Shown here: positions 12,360 to 24,564 of the stretch, piece by piece
How the letters are laid out: the number at the start of each line of letters is the position of its first letter
Position numbering within the stretch: the stretch's first letter is position 1
Program-made: the position numbers and the translations under genes
Notes under the pieces: model-generated
Seen by the model: the letters and a program-made list of their open reading frames with translations, nothing else
Told to the model about the DNA's origin: nothing
The model's database searches: none
Assembly (NCBI GenBank): GCA_003586115.2
Contig: QVOM02000021.1
Location: forward strand, 13,381,236 to 13,445,235
Direction: 5' to 3'
From: Salvator merianae
Lineage: Eukaryota; Chordata; Lepidosauria; Squamata; Teiidae
Length of the DNA: 64,000 nt

Positions 12360-12700
12360 TGTGGGAATGCCCTTGAAGATGGTTGGGAAAATTGAACTAG
12401 TGCAGATTGCATCATCTAGATTACTAAAAGCTATTTCTGGCTGGACCCATATCACACCAACCTTAAAACACTAGCACTGGTTGATGCTTGCTACTGAATC
12501 CAGTTTAAAGAGCTGTCATTGAACTTCTAAGACCGTAAAACCTTAAATCCCTTAAGGAGCTTCCCTACTGCATAGGAAGCCATACTGGTGATGCCAAGAC
12601 CCTCTGGTCCGAGGGATAACTCTGCATCACATGTAAGGTCCTTCTTGGTGGTGGCCCTCAAGTTCTGGGGAGCAACCCTTCAGGAACTGTTGGGAACAAG
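12360..12700 (+). repeat. L2 LINE 3' fragment
   Basis: Follows the order of the L2 region just after the RT core, as seen in the copy at 41060-41420: GAAGATGGTTGGGAAA, the 'CATATCACACCAACCTT' block, and TCCTTCTTGGTGGTGGCCC near the end. Heavily diverged, no usable frame. Confidence 0.6.
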
Positions 12701-12704
12701 AGTA

Positions 12705-13735
12705 TAATTTTTTCAGTAACTAATTAAGGTATATTTTTAATCTATGTCATTGATCAGTGAGATGCTATGCTAGATGGATTTAGAATTTGCTACTCTACTT
12801 GCAAAAACAAAGAATAAATTAATTAAATAATTTTACAAAGTTGAAAGTTAGAAGAATTAGCAGGGGAACGGTAAAATGGCAGGAAGCCGCTTAGCATGAC
12901 TGAGCCTATCTTTATTGCAGGGTGAGTGGGCGTGTCAATTTGATTGTAAGCAACAAAGGGAAATTTTATTTTTATTAACTAGACAAGTAATATTGAAGAT
13001 ATCATTTGAGTGTTTGAGGGCAGCTTTGAAAGCTCTCCCATACTGTACTTTCATACAACATGATGTTCTGCAGTTCTGTTATTGGATGGTTGATGTCTGG
13101 TTGAAGCAATGGAAGTGAAAGTTGCTCTGTACTTACTCTGAGCAAGCAGAATTTTGAAGTGTCTGATCCTCTTCAATGTGTTCATAGAAAGGTTAAATGA
13201 ATCTACTAAATCTTGGATGAAACCAGAAACAGCTGCTGTCACCAAAATGTTGCAGAGGCACAACAGAGCCACAGAAGAAACCAAAGACCCTCTTTTCTTC
13301 ACTTTCTAAGAAAGACAATGCTAACAATAGACTATCAACCTACTGTAGATAGACTATCTATCTATAGTGTTAAGCGCCTGCATAGTGAAAAGGGTTTATT
13401 GCTGTAGAAAGGAACTGCAACTGAGAACTGTGGTTTGCTATTAACACTTAAATAGCACACACAATGGGTAGAATGAGTGTAAGGTATTTCCAGCCCCCTA
13501 TGAGTGGGGCTTTGCACTCAGCAGTCAGCACATTTCATTTCATCCTGACAGTAGGCAGTAAACAAAATGTTTCAGGGCTTACCAGCCTCTTCTTTCTGAC
13601 CTGGCTCTAATGCCAAAAAAAGGAAGGACATAATCATGCTAAGAGGATTAGTTCAATGACACAATCATCACCATCCACATATTTGACTTAATTCTAACTA
13701 CTAGAGCTGTGGTCACACTCAATGTTTAAGACAGC
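12705..13735. other. Unassigned spacer
   Basis: AT-rich. It contains a short TCTATCTATC-like simple repeat near 13345-13365. No family or exon recognised. Confidence 0.35.
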
Positions 13736-13739
13736 CTGA

Positions 13740-14020
13740 AGCAGTCCTTGATACCCAGGGATCACACCCAAAAATATCCTTCCAATTTTTTTCTGAGCTA
13801 TTCCCCACAAATCAATGTATCTGGTATTCAGATTACCCCAGCACTGAGACCATTTCTGCAGGAGGGCTATTGGGGATGGTATCCATGGTTTCCTAGGTGG
13901 GCAAAGGGAAGGCTCCCCCCTTTCCTTCTACAGCAAATGCCTGACCTTGTGGGCATTCCAGAGGGATGGTTGCATTGTCTCCCATTTCCCCCTTGCCCCA
14001 CATCATGACCTGCTTCCACC
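13740..14020 (-). repeat. Interspersed repeat, family E, copy 1
   Basis: The reverse complement matches 32700-32880: GGGGCAAG followed by ATGG, then CAATGCAACCATCCCTC, then ATGCCCACAA. The two copies therefore lie in opposite orientation. Non-coding, and the class is not recognised. Confidence 0.45.
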
Positions 14021-14594
14021 CCCTTTTTTTGTTACAACCAAGATATTTTTTTTAGGGTGCAATGAGAAAGTTTTTTTTTTTTTTAATAAATTTTATTTAA
14101 CTTCAAGAACAATAATAAACATGTTAAAAAGGAATACTTGAAACAACACTTACATGATAGAACATCAGCTGGACACTACCTTGTTAATTTTAACAATGAA
14201 TATTAAAAGAGAATTTAAAAAGTTAATTACAAAGAAATTGTTGTCTTGTGTATTTTCATTGAGTTATGAATAATGTTAAAGATAAGGGAAGGGAATAATC
14301 ATTATCTGGATCTTGGGAATATCCAAGATTTTTGCAAATGCACAGTTCTGCATGTTCTTAGGCTGTGGGGGGAAGGTGCTGGCATGAATAGCCTGCACAG
14401 AGGAGGTGCCATTCTACAGCGCCTCCTCACTCCAAAATGGAAGCACCTCCTCTGACTGTGGCACTGCCATCCAGAAATGGAGACATGGCCTCAGCCTAGA
14501 AAATACAAAAGAATGTCGACTGCATCCTTACCTGGATGAAGATATCTTGGCCACAGGTTCTCACACTTTGGCAATCTCTTGCCTAAGAAGGCTG

Positions 14595-14942
14595 TAATGC
14601 ATTGCACATGAGGGGTCCTTTAAAAATGGTTCAGAAACTGCAGATGGTGCAGAGCAGGGCCACAAGGCTGTTAACAGGGACAGGGAATTTTCGACATACC
14701 ATGCTAGTGCTCCATCAACTGCACTGGTTCCCAGTCCATTTCTAGGCCCAATGTAAAGTGCAGGTTTTAACCTTTAAAGCCCCAAATAACAAGCTATCTG
14801 AATGAATGCCTTATACCATACATCCTTATGAGTAGCCTTAGATCTTCAAACTAAGTGAACAGTCACAAAGAAAAGAGCCCTTTCAGTGGTGGCACCCCTA
14901 CTCTGGAACAGCCTCCTGAGAGTGGTCTGTCTGGGGCACCGT
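14595..14942 (+). repeat. L2 LINE 3' fragment
   Basis: Contains the L2 post-RT blocks in order: ATGGTTCAGAAACTGCAG, GGTGCAGAGCAGGGCC, CTGCACTGGTTCCCAGTCC, CTTTAAAGCCCCAAATA and TTTCAGTGGTGGCACCCC. Same order as at 41070-41400. Decayed: the C-terminal frame is broken. Confidence 0.75.
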
Positions 14943-14944
14943 TC

Positions 14945-15330
14945 TTATATATAATTTCATTAAACTTTATTACAGTCACAGGCCAGTACCAGTAAAACTC
15001 ACTTAACTTTTGCTAAACAAATTATTTGATTGTATGTATGTTCTCTAATAGCCACAACACAGATCTTTTCCTTCAGTTCAGTTAAAAGATGCTGGATACG
15101 GAACTGGCCAATCCTGCCTGAGTTCTTCAGTGCATAGTGGCTAGATATTTGGTACAAATAACACTATAAAATGGATACTGCAACAGCACACGTTCAATAT
15201 TTTCCACAGCTCTTATTGGACAGGATCATAGTTGGTAGAACTGCAGCATCTTTTAAAATTGCCTTCAAAAGATAGATGCTATACAAAAGATCTGTGTACA
15301 TCTAGGAAATGTAAATATTTTTCCAGTTGA
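14945..15330 (-). repeat. LINE-like C-terminal RT fragment, clade uncertain
   Basis: On the minus strand a translation shows a pattern like the C-terminal end of several non-LTR RTs: a leucine-rich 'ERVLLQ.PFY' segment, then a K-Y-L block. Stops interrupt it. It could belong to the L2 group or to an R4-like clade; I cannot separate these by eye. Confidence 0.3.
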
Positions 15331-15334
15331 TAAC

Positions 15335-16500
15335 TTTTGTTAGGAGGCAGAAAGACATGTCTTGCTGCTCATGCAGGGTCATTTTGAAAACTGATGCCCC
15401 CAAAGCACTGTTGTATTACTTGTTTTGCCTTATGACATCCCGTTTTTAAGAGTAAATGAGGAAGAAAGGCCAAGCATTAATGTAGTTTAGTTTCTAGATT
15501 TCTTTGCTAGCTTGAACGTAGGTTATCTCCTAGTATTAAAGAGTATAATCTCAGTGTTGAAAAAAAAATGATGAAGCAAGAAAATCTATTTTAGACTGCC
15601 AAACTCTTCTTTTGATGGTAACAACACTGCAGGCCAACATTAAAGCTGCATTGGGCTAGAGTTAGCTTTAGAGTGCATGGAAACCTGAATACCATATAGG
15701 ACGAAATGGACAACCTTACTTTTATGGTTGAACGTATAAGTGCTGACTATTTGTATATAAAAACAGCCACAAGAGGACGAGACATGCCCCTTACCACAGC
15801 AGCAAAGCCAGCCTCTTCATGAAGAACCACTGACAAAGTCACCTGCCCCTCTGGTAGAGCCAGACTGCCTGTGAGGAGGACACCCACTGCAACGCCAGAG
15901 CAGGCTGCCCACCGGCACTAAACTGGCTTTAAAAAAAAAAAAAAGGAAAGGTGGAAGCAAAATGCGTCTGGTAGTCAGAAGTTTTGAAAAGGCACTTGAG
16001 CACTAATGTGCATTCACCCTGCCTTCTATCATCCTTTTGTTGTTGTTTTATGCAAGGAGCCAGAAAAATCAGCTCACCTTCCTATCTGCGCGGGTGGGGT
16101 GTCGCTCCTCCCCACTCCAGATTCTCCCTTCTCTTTTTATCCTTTTTGTCCTTCCTTTGTTCTCCATCTCCCGTCCTCACATCCCAAGATCCAACAATTT
16201 AGGGTGCCTTCTGCAAATCCAGCACCACCAAATTCAGAGCAGCTCCTGCTGCTCACTGCTGAAGCCTTTCCCAAAATTTGGGGGAAGGGGGGGCATAAGC
16301 AAGTGAGCAGGCAGGTAGGCAGGTGGCAGGGGAAGATGAAAGTCCATGCTACTTGACTGGCCCAGGTTCCCTCTCCTCCTTGGCTCAGCTGTCCCTCCCC
16401 CACCCTTCTGCTTTAAAAAGTAGATTTCAATAGAAATGCCTTAGGACATCCAGTTATTAACTTGATAATGTATTTTTTCAAGCTAATCCAGGCAGATTTA
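15335..16500. other. Unassigned spacer with A-tract
   Basis: An A run lies at about 15931-15945. 16050-16420 is richer in C and T, with three overlapping open frames on the plus strand and one on the minus strand, none with a recognised motif. Nothing else is supported. Confidence 0.35.
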
Positions 16501-16524
16501 ATCCGAGTTTGTTTTTCATATGGA

Positions 16525-16729
16525 AGGACATAAAGGAGATAAAACTGATCCCTGAAGAACCCCGCAAGTGAATTCCCAGGATGATGAACAGGAATCTACC
16601 ACAATGATTACCTGGCGTTGACCTTGGAGATAGGAGCGGAACCACTGCAACACAGTGTCTCCAGTTCCCAACTTCCGTAGCCTTTCCAGAAGGACACCAT
16701 GGTTAATGGTATTTTTAAAAAAACAACAC
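16525..16729 (-). repeat. L2 LINE RT fragment, downstream piece
   Basis: Minus-strand translation gives the RT segment just after the first catalytic region: a 'HGVLLERLR' block, 'TVLQWFRSYLQG' and 'CGVLQGSVLS'. The last block corresponds to the GVPQGS motif, with P changed to L. The element is the same L2 as at 17739-18850, interrupted by family H copy b. Confidence 0.8.
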
Positions 16730-16732
16730 TAA

Positions 16733-17735
16733 GACTGCGTTCCAACACGGCATTTAATCAGTTTACAGGCCGTCTTCAGTTCCCGCTGTCCCGACATGAT
16801 CTTGCCGTTCCGTAATTTTTATGGATTAAATTGGCGAAATCCGGATTACTTTGTCTTCGGATTTAATGAACTCTCAAGCCGTTCCAGATCGCTAGCGCGC
16901 TTTACTTTGTGCTGTGGGCACGGGGAAAGCGATTATTTGAGAGGGACCGTACTGTTTTGGGGGGCGTGCAGAGGGAGGGATCCCCATTTTGTGCCGTCCA
17001 ATGACAGACTTTGTGGGTGGGCAGGAAGCACATTAGTTTCCTCTGCCTCCATTATCCCCCCTTCCCTCGCTGCCAGGGGAAAAGAAATCGTCCTCCTTAT
17101 CCGTCTGCTCTTTAAAGGAAAAAATAAAGTGCGCCTGTTTGGAGTTTTGCCGTGGTCAGCACACAGTTAAAAATAGTAGAGCCCCCCCACGTTCCCTCCC
17201 CACTTTTTCCCTTTGTTATGGACCTCTCCCGCTACTTTTAAATTGCATTAATTTAAAAGTTAAAGTTAAACTTTAAAGTGCATCAGCAGGAGAGCTCTCA
17301 TGCGCATTTTAAAAGAACTTTAAAAAGCTTAAAGTTCATAGTTTTAAAGTGAACATAGTTTTAAAGTTCTGCTTGTGTAGACAGAGGCTGCAGGGAGGAG
17401 AAGGAGCAAATGGCGAATGCCTAGTAATGCTGCCAAGTGAATCCCTGTTCTGACCAGCAGCGGGGACATACGGAGAGCGGAGCTGGACTTTCCCGCCCCT
17501 GTGACGTCAAGGTTTGAACATTGGGACTGCAGCCAATCGCTGACTGCATAGGGAGGAGAATTTGATGAGGGGTGGAGGCAGAAAGGATGCTGCCAAGCAC
17601 GGGAAATATCAGTGTGGGAACGAGCAAGTATGAATTGACTCCGTGTTAAACTGTAACTGTGGGAACGACCAGAAGACGAATTCACTGCGTGTACTCTTCT
17701 GATACGGATTACACTGACGATGTCCGACCACGGCC
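16733..17735 (+). mobile_element. Family H element, copy b (complete, internally deleted)
   Basis: The left end is GACTGCGTTCCAACAC; the right end reverse-complements to GGCCGTGGTCGGACAT. TAA flanks both ends (16730-16732 and 17736-17738), a 3-bp target duplication. It is about 1.0 kb, shorter than copies a and e, having lost part of the interior (the block containing CACTATCATGATAATAGAG is reduced). It splits an L2 reverse-transcriptase gene. No coding capacity. Confidence 0.85.
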
Positions 17736-17738
17736 TAA

Positions 17739-18850
17739 GAGATCCAGGAGAACCAACAGGATTTCCATTATCAGGCCTGAAGCTATATTGAAATAGGTCT
17801 AGATGATCAGGTTCCTCCAAGCATTCCTGCAGCTGAACAGGTACAGCCCTCTCCAATCCCTTGCTCAAAAAGAGTATGTTGGCCACAGGGCGATGGTTAT
17901 TTAGTTCTTCTGGATTCAGGGATGACCTCTTGAGGAGTGGGTGTACTATTGCCACTTTAAGAGCAAGTGGGACCACCCCATCCCTCAAAGAGGCATTCAC
18001 TACACCCTGGACACCCCCAGTCATACCCTGCCAGTTAGCTTTTATCAGCCAAGAAGGGCAAGAATCCAGAGGGCATGTAGAGGGTCTAACCCCAGGAAAC
18101 AGCTTGTCCACATACTCAGGCCATAATAATTGAAACTGATTCAAATAACTGGACAAGACATTCTCTGGACATTTGCTCTGGACTATTCCCAACTGTGGCA
18201 TCCAATCCCCCCATGTATCTGAGCAACTGTACCCTCAGCATGCCCTGCAAATTTGTCACAGCAAATATTAAAAGGCCCAACAGCCTTGCTTCCTTGGGCT
18301 TACTCTTATAAGGTCATTCACCACTTGAAAGAGCTCTGCTGAACAGCTTCTCAAAGATGCAATGGTGGTAGAGAAATAAAGCCTTTCTGCTACCACCACC
18401 GCCACATGGTAGAAACAATAATGTGCTCTAAGCTGTATTCAGTCAGATTCACAGTGGGATTTATGCCACCTGTGCTCTAGCTGTTGACCTTTCTGCTTCA
18501 TTGCCCATAGCTCCAAGGAATATCAGGGTGCTTTATGGATTCCACAGGTATGCCAAGAGCACTTGGGAATGATCATGTCAATGGCCCTCTTAATTTCCCA
18601 ATTCCAAAGAGAGACCAGAGCCTTGGCAGGAGTGCCATCCATACCAACCAGAAAATCCCCCAAAGCATTCTGGAATCACTCAGATTCCTTAAGTCTCTGT
18701 GGGCAGACCATCTCAAAAGGTCCCCCATCCCTGCAGAGGGGAGCTGCCACTGCAAGTCCAAACCTCACCAGTGAATGATCTTTCCATGACCAGCCCTCCT
18801 TTCACTGGGAAGAGGGTGCGATGAGTCATTAATGGAAAAAAAAGTTGGGT
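17739..18850 (-). pseudogene. L2 LINE ORF2 fragment (linker and N-terminal RT)
   Basis: The minus-strand frame starting at 18201 gives a clean L2 RT beginning: a 'PLLKRSSLNPEELNNHRPV' block (the usual 'LDP..LNNYRPVSN' signature), 'KGLERAV' and 'LFQYSFRPDNGN'. That matches the expected 'QSGFRPGHGTE' region, changed. The segment 18205-18850 corresponds to the endonuclease-RT linker, colinear in reverse with 46160-46440. The frame then runs into family H copy b, giving a chimeric open frame of 285 codons that is an artefact. In life L2 ORF2 would carry an AP-type endonuclease and RT for target-primed integration. This copy is dead. Confidence 0.85.
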
Positions 18851-18854
18851 AAAT

Positions 18855-21145
18855 GATTACTTTTGTATATTGTCATGTGGATTGCAGTTAATTTACTGGC
18901 TACAGGCTTATCGGATTTCCTTCTAAGAGAAAACCTTGGGGAAGCACTGGACTCAGTGGCAGAAACAGAGCTGCCATCAGTTTTGTGAAATAAATGGAGT
19001 TTCTTTCTGAAAAACCTTTACTAGGAAGATGTGAAGGCTTTCGTCCTAGAGAGCATTGTGCAGGTAATCTGGTCGCTGAAGCTTAACAGAAGTCTCCTTT
19101 CTTCTTTTGTAGTTGGTAATCTTTTAATAAATATGATGACATCTCAATTATTGACTAAAAGAATAAGTATAACAGTTGCCCTGCGGGACCAGCTTCGCTT
19201 ATTTGTTGCATTCAAGCTAATTATAAGTTATCTGATTTCATTTCAAGTGCTGCTAAGCCGTTCGATACATTTTGAGAAAGCTTGGTTAATGATCGCACTG
19301 ATAAAACAGTTTTGGTTGCCACTTGCTATGGGGAGACATTTGTACATCTACATTCTTACTTCCTGTAGTTATGTTTTTTTCCTATGGGGAAGGTAGATGT
19401 TTCATGAAAGCTTCAAGCTCTAACTTCTGCTTATCTACTTTATCTGACATAAGATTTAATTGGCAGAAAATAGATGTGACAATGCGTGCTGAAACGAGCC
19501 AAAACTTGCCACCTGCTCAAGCAAAAAAGTTTTGCCCAACCTAAGTAGAGGGATTAGACACATTAGGTGTCATAGATTTTTCTCTCTCCTGCATATATTC
19601 CTTCCCATGTTGTTCCACTTCTTGTGATTTGCATGCTAAATTTAGTGATCTCCCAGGAAGATAAAACCACACATTTTAATTGCAACTTTGACTATAGCTA
19701 CAGCAAATAAAACCAAGTCCAAGTAAGATTGTTATGAAATATGCTCTGGCACCGTCTGTACATGCTCAGAGGCATACACAAGCATGATCTTGTCGTGTTG
19801 GTCTTGGCGTCTTCTTAAAGCTTTGACCCAAGGATAACAGCCACATGTAAATATCAAATATGCTACAGTGGGGAATTTGATTAACCCATAAGTATATTAA
19901 TTAAAATTCACACTAAAAATGTAAAAGCATCCTTGTTTTGAAGTCTTTACTGGCCAAAATTAAAAAGGGAAAAAATCAATATAATGGAAAATAGTTAGAC
20001 TTACTATGTAACTTAAACAACACACAAAGGGAAAACAATAGTTAATAAGTTCCACTAACAAAAAATAACTAACAAAAATGGAGGGAAAGTTTTTGGTTGC
20101 TTTTGAGAAGCAAGAGATCAAAGAATAAGGAAAGAAAAAGTTGCAGTCATATAAAAGACAAGATATGAGACAGAAGAAAAGTAGAACGAAACGCCTGTCC
20201 TAAATTTTTCTAACCTAGAGTCTTCAAACTTGTCCTAAATTCTTAACAAGGGGGAATGAAAAGTGACTTTTAAGAGGACCAGGACCATCAAGGCTCTTTT
20301 AGTTGCAGTACACAAGTTCCCCTCAGGGTTTGCCAAATGACTTATTTGGTTAGCTCTGCTTAAGGAAAAAAAAAAAAAGACTCAACAAGATCCTTGAATG
20401 CATTCACAAAAATTACCTAAAAGGTCAGATGACATTCACAGATTCTAGGTTTTGTACATGTTTACTGGGGTTCAGGCACTGAGCCAAATCTCTATAGGCA
20501 AAAGATTTCTCTCTGGACTTGTTATCCGCAAAAGCCAAGATGGAAGGGGAGGGCAGAAGGGGGAAAAAGGAAAAATCCCATTTTGGTCAAAACAGAAAAA
20601 GTAAACAAATATGGCATTATCTTAGATGGAAAACCTGTCTTTTCAGGAACCAAAAGTCTGTTTTCCAAGGAAAGAAAAGAAGGAAACACAAACTGCAGTT
20701 TCTTATTGTAAAGGACTTAACGAAAAAAAGCAAAAATACAGGAGACTTGAGCCATAACCACTCATTTTCTTACACAGACACATTTAGAAATATCTTTTTA
20801 TTCTCCCTCCTTCATGGGTATGATCTTTCGGCAGGTACCAAAGCCTCATTTTGTATAGCATTACAATTTCTCCATTCTTACTATGGGTAGCTTTAGCCAT
20901 CTTTCATCAATTTCTCTTAAAGTAAACTGAAGAGGAGGCAAGTAACCATACATATACATACATGTATTTTTCCAAATGGGGGATTTTATGCTACAAGATA
21001 AGTGATACAAAATAAAACCAGGGTAAAACTAAAATACCAGAGTTCACAACTGTATCACTTCACAATCAGAAAGGTGCATATCTTCTTCACCATCATCCTT
21101 AGATGCCTTAGGTGTCAGATGAAATGCATTTTATTTACCCAGGGA
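18855..21145. other. Unassigned AT-rich spacer
   Basis: No repeat family recognised with confidence. Contains A runs near 20366-20378. The open frames at 19031-19396 and 20519-20890 are hydrophobic or lysine-rich translations without family motifs and start in AT-rich DNA. Confidence 0.4.
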
Positions 21146-21149
21146 TTTT

Positions 21150-21345
21150 AGAGATAGAGCTGAATTGGTTTCTAAATTTATTTTAATGCTATTTTTAACT
21201 ATTGTTTTATGTACTGTTCCTTTATATATAACTAATTTCTATTTTTTAATGTAAGCTTCCCAGAAAACTTTTTTTCTTTCTTTTTTAAAATTTATTCCCT
21301 GCCCTATTACCCAGAAGCCACGAGGTAATTTAGATACTCAAGCAT
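21150..21345. repeat. L2-like 3' tails, degraded
   Basis: Two opposed tail-like segments. 21150-21260 reads forward as a T-rich L2-type tail ending near GTAAGCTTCCCAGAAAAC. 21280-21345 reads on the minus strand as a tail (TTATTCCCTGCCCTATTACC on plus). Both are short and low confidence. Confidence 0.35.
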
Positions 21346-21449
21346 AAACAATAAGATCCAATATATAAAGGCTGTTAAAACGCTGCTTTTGACTATTGGG
21401 CAGCTACAGGAATCTAATAAATAAATAAACAAAATTACTTAAGACACAC

Positions 21450-21612
21450 CCAAGAACATTAGAAACACCCTGTTGGATGATCCAGAGACCCATCTAATTC
21501 ACTCTGGTCTATAGAGGCATTAAACTTCCAATGTCAAATGTAATCACTCAACTATCAGTAGTACCCACTGATAGCCCTGTTCCCTATGAATCTGTCCAAA
21601 TCTTTGGACAGT
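21450..21612 (-). repeat. CR1/L3-type LINE 3' end
   Basis: Reverse complement of the CR1 terminus. AACATTAGAAACACCCTGTT, then CAGAGACCCATCTAATTCA, then ACTGATAGCCCTGTTCCCTA and ATGAATCTGTCCAAATC follow the order of the terminal region seen forward at 25740-26010. Frame not preserved. Confidence 0.65.
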
Positions 21613-21954
21613 GGCAGCCAGCTATAAATGCAAACCTATAAGACAGACATAAGTACATGAGGCGCCTTGTCCTGCTCATAACCTGCCATAAACTGAGTGT
21701 TAGCACCATGAATATATCCGTGGCAGTTCTATCTTTGTTGGTATCTCAGTTTCAGTTATGTCTGTTAGCTTGTCTCATAGATCCTGCCTTTTCTCTTTGT
21801 TATAATTAATTCTGGAATGTTGAAAAGAACGCCCAATAAGAGTGCTGGTTCCCACTGTGAGAACAAATTGTGACCAATAAGAACGCTTTCTCCACAGCCA
21901 TTGAGGGAAATGAGATCCTAATAGTAATAGCAGGCTTAATGCTTGACTGCCCCA

Positions 21955-22290
21955 GCTTTTTTCTGGAAGGAAGGCAGTGGCAGTGCCGCAAACTTCGGTT
22001 GTGGAGAGAGAAGATAGCACTGGCACCTGCCACCACACTTTTCACCTCCAGAGACGGAAGGTAGCACACAGTTGCCCCCTCCATCATGTGAACTTCTACC
22101 ACAGAAAGGGAGGAAAGGCAGTGGTAGTATCTGCCATTGCACTCTTCAGCTTTGAAAGAAAATGCCACTGCTAAGCTCACTTCGGGTCTGTGGAAGGAAG
22201 GGAATGTGGTGATGCTCCCTTTGCTGCTACGTGTGCGCTTCAGCTGCAAAGGGGGAAAGAAGGTGGGCTGCAGCTGTAAGGTGAAAGTAG
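21955..22290. repeat. Degenerate minisatellite, unit about 50-60 bp
   Basis: About five poorly conserved units. Each has a TGCCRC-like start, a 'CTTCAGCT' or 'CTTTTCACCT' middle and a 'GGAAGG-AG' purine block followed by GGCAGTGG-like sequence. The purine-rich and pyrimidine-rich halves alternate. Not coding. The origin is unclear; it may be the interior of an unrecognised DNA element. Confidence 0.5.
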
Positions 22291-23407
22291 AGCCTTGATT
22301 GGCTGCTGAGACTATTCCTGCAGTATTCATAAAGAAGGTAGTGGGATACACACTTTAGGGGGTCCCGGCAGTGGTGATTAGCGCAGGTCTGAAATAAATA
22401 AAACTTATGTTCCCTCCCAGACTTCAGTGCTTGTATGTATGAGAGGGAGAGAGAGATTATTTCTAGCCTCTAGCACTGCAATGGAGGAAGTTGGTTAAGA
22501 GATCAAGGGCTTTACCCAATAAGAACGGAAGGGAGAGAAGACATGGGGAATTCCCACTCCCTCCTACGGGTCTGGGAGTGCTGCTGCAGTGTATACAGTA
22601 TCCTTGCTGGGTGGGTAGGTGTGGAGTGACATCCAGAAACAGTTGCTAGGGGGTGTTTAACACAAAGACAAGATGCCTCCTGAAATGCCCGTTACCTGCA
22701 AATCTAACTTCAACTCAGGGGAAAAGGCATTTTCGCTCATCTCAGCCTTTTATTGCTATTTCTCCTCCTCTCTCTACTCCAACCTTTTTCCTTGAGTGCA
22801 AGAGAGAAGGGGGGGGGGAACACTTTTCCATCTTAAATGGCATTCTTTATCAATAGTGCAGGAAGCCCCTTAACAATCAGTGGGTGAGAGGGAGGCATTG
22901 TGCCAGCTGTTCTTTTCTTGAAAGCACCTAAAGCCATGGTAAGCAAGAGAAACTCGAGGACTGGCCCTTCTTCTCAAAACAAAAACAGCATTATTTGGCC
23001 TGTCATAGTCACGGTTACTTGGCACAAGCACTTGCCAGGGTAAGTGGGTATGAAGAAGTAACTTCTATTCCCTGAATCATTCCATGCCTTCCAGTAGACA
23101 ACTCATTGCTGCAGAATCAAAGCAAACTGAACAAAAAGTATTGCAAGCACAACATCATTATCATCAATTATCAGCATCCTTCCTGCCTGGAAATTGGTTC
23201 TCAAAACAACCAATCAACTTGTTGCACATAGAGAAGCTGGGAGTGGTGCGGACGCTACCTGGAATGGCCTCAGGAAGCAAGAAAATATCTGGGTGACCAG
23301 ATACTGTCCACTTGGCATGCACTAAACAGGTAATATATGCACAACAATGAAATGAATCAAGATTCCTTTTAATCTATTTTTCTCGACTTATGTGAGGGTG
23401 CAGCCAT

Positions 23408-23660
23408 AAAAGATCATCCGAGGCCACATCTCCACTTACCTTGGAGAATGTCTTAGAAAATGCCACATCTTCACACATGGCAACAACAGGAGCCTCATGG
23501 AAGGGCACTGCCCCATTTTCAGGCACTATCACCATCCAAGATGCCTTTTCAGCAGGGCATAGTTTTCTCCCTACTCCACAGGTACCTCAGGTCACCACTT
23601 CAAAAAGAAGCCTTTACTCCCTAAAATGGAGATGTAGAGGTGTCTTTCAGAGGTGATCAT
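23408..23660. mobile_element. Short inverted-repeat element, family F
   Basis: Left end GAGGCCACATCTCCACTT; right end reverse-complements to ACACCTCTACATCTCCATTT. The same terminal word occurs at 14478-14500 (GGAGACATGGCCTCAG) and 7003-7020 (GTGGAGATGCAGCCTCAG), so this is a family. The target duplication was not resolved. Non-coding. Confidence 0.5.
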
Positions 23661-23689
23661 GGTGTCTCCCCAAGGGTGTCTGTGCAGAA

Positions 23690-23885
23690 GCTGCCTCCTT
23701 AGTGAATGAGACCCTACCAAAGAAGGCCCTATTGATCTTTACCCTCTGAGGCCCAAGAAGCAGCAACATATGAGAAGATCTTCTTGGTGGTGGCCCTGAG
23801 ATGCATCAGGTCCCATCACTATATCACTTGGGGCCCATGATAAAGATGTATCTTTTTACGTAGGCCTTTGGTCATTAAACTACCC
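23690..23885 (+). repeat. L2 LINE 3' fragment
   Basis: Shares the post-RT words of other L2 copies here (GATCTTCTTGGTGGTGGCCC, then a block ending in CTTTTTACGTAGGCCTTTGG). Diverged and short. Confidence 0.5.
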
Positions 23886-23934
23886 CTCATTAATCTCCTG
23901 CCTTGAATTTTTAGCTTTTTGTCAATACAATATT

Positions 23935-24560
23935 GTATTGTCTGCAAGCTTTTCCTCTCATCTCAGCACTCCAGAAATATCTAGCATCTTCTATTCTTTA
24001 GCAAACAGAATAGTAGCCGTAGACATCATACACAATATTATTTCTTTAAATTTTCCCAACCTTTTATCCAATAGATGCAATTATGGGCTCACTGTGAAAT
24101 CTGATTTCAAGATCTGTTGTATTCTCTTATGTACCCCTACCCAGTATTTATTAACCTGCTTACAAGACCACTCACTGTAAGTGAAAAAGAAATTGGGAAT
24201 CCCATTACATTTCCAACACTTACCTGCATATCTCTTATCCATCATAGCAATTATCATTGGTGTTAAATACCACCTATAAAACATTTTATACCAATTTTCT
24301 CTATTATAACATACAGTACATTTTGTTATTTTCACACAGTTTTTCCCATTATTCCATAGCAATTTGATCATTAAAATTTTGAATCCATTTTATCATGCAA
24401 ACTCTTATCTGTTTCTCTTCTGCATCATATTTCAGTAACAATTTATATATTCCACTCATTTATTTCCCCTTCTAAGACACCAGTGATCTTTCAAATTCCA
24501 TTTTATATCTTATTTTCCCTCCCTGCATTTTTATATCTTTCTTAATTCTGCTTGTTAGTT
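23935..24560 (-). pseudogene. L1 LINE ORF2 C-terminal fragment
   Basis: The minus-strand translation (open from 24371 to 24081, with neighbouring pieces in other frames) shows the squamate L1 ORF2 C-terminus: 'WYKMFYRWYLTP', then 'KRYAGKCWKC', the first half of the CCHC-type knuckle, then 'WSCK'. The expected histidine of the knuckle appears to be tyrosine here. L1 ORF2 normally supplies endonuclease and RT; only the tail remains, with frameshifts and stops. Old insertion. Confidence 0.75.
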
Positions 24561-24564
24561 GCAA

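Noticed and set aside
17344..18201. A 285-codon minus-strand frame as a single gene
   Set aside because: The first half is L2 RT and the second half is family H copy b read through. It is a junction artefact across a transposon insertion.
19031..19396. A 121-codon hydrophobic open frame
   Set aside because: Leucine and isoleucine rich because of AT-rich DNA; no membrane-protein family pattern, no splice sites or repeat support.
20519..20890. A 123-codon lysine-rich open frame
   Set aside because: A-rich DNA gives lysines; no motif. An L1 ORF1 origin was considered, but no supporting block was found.
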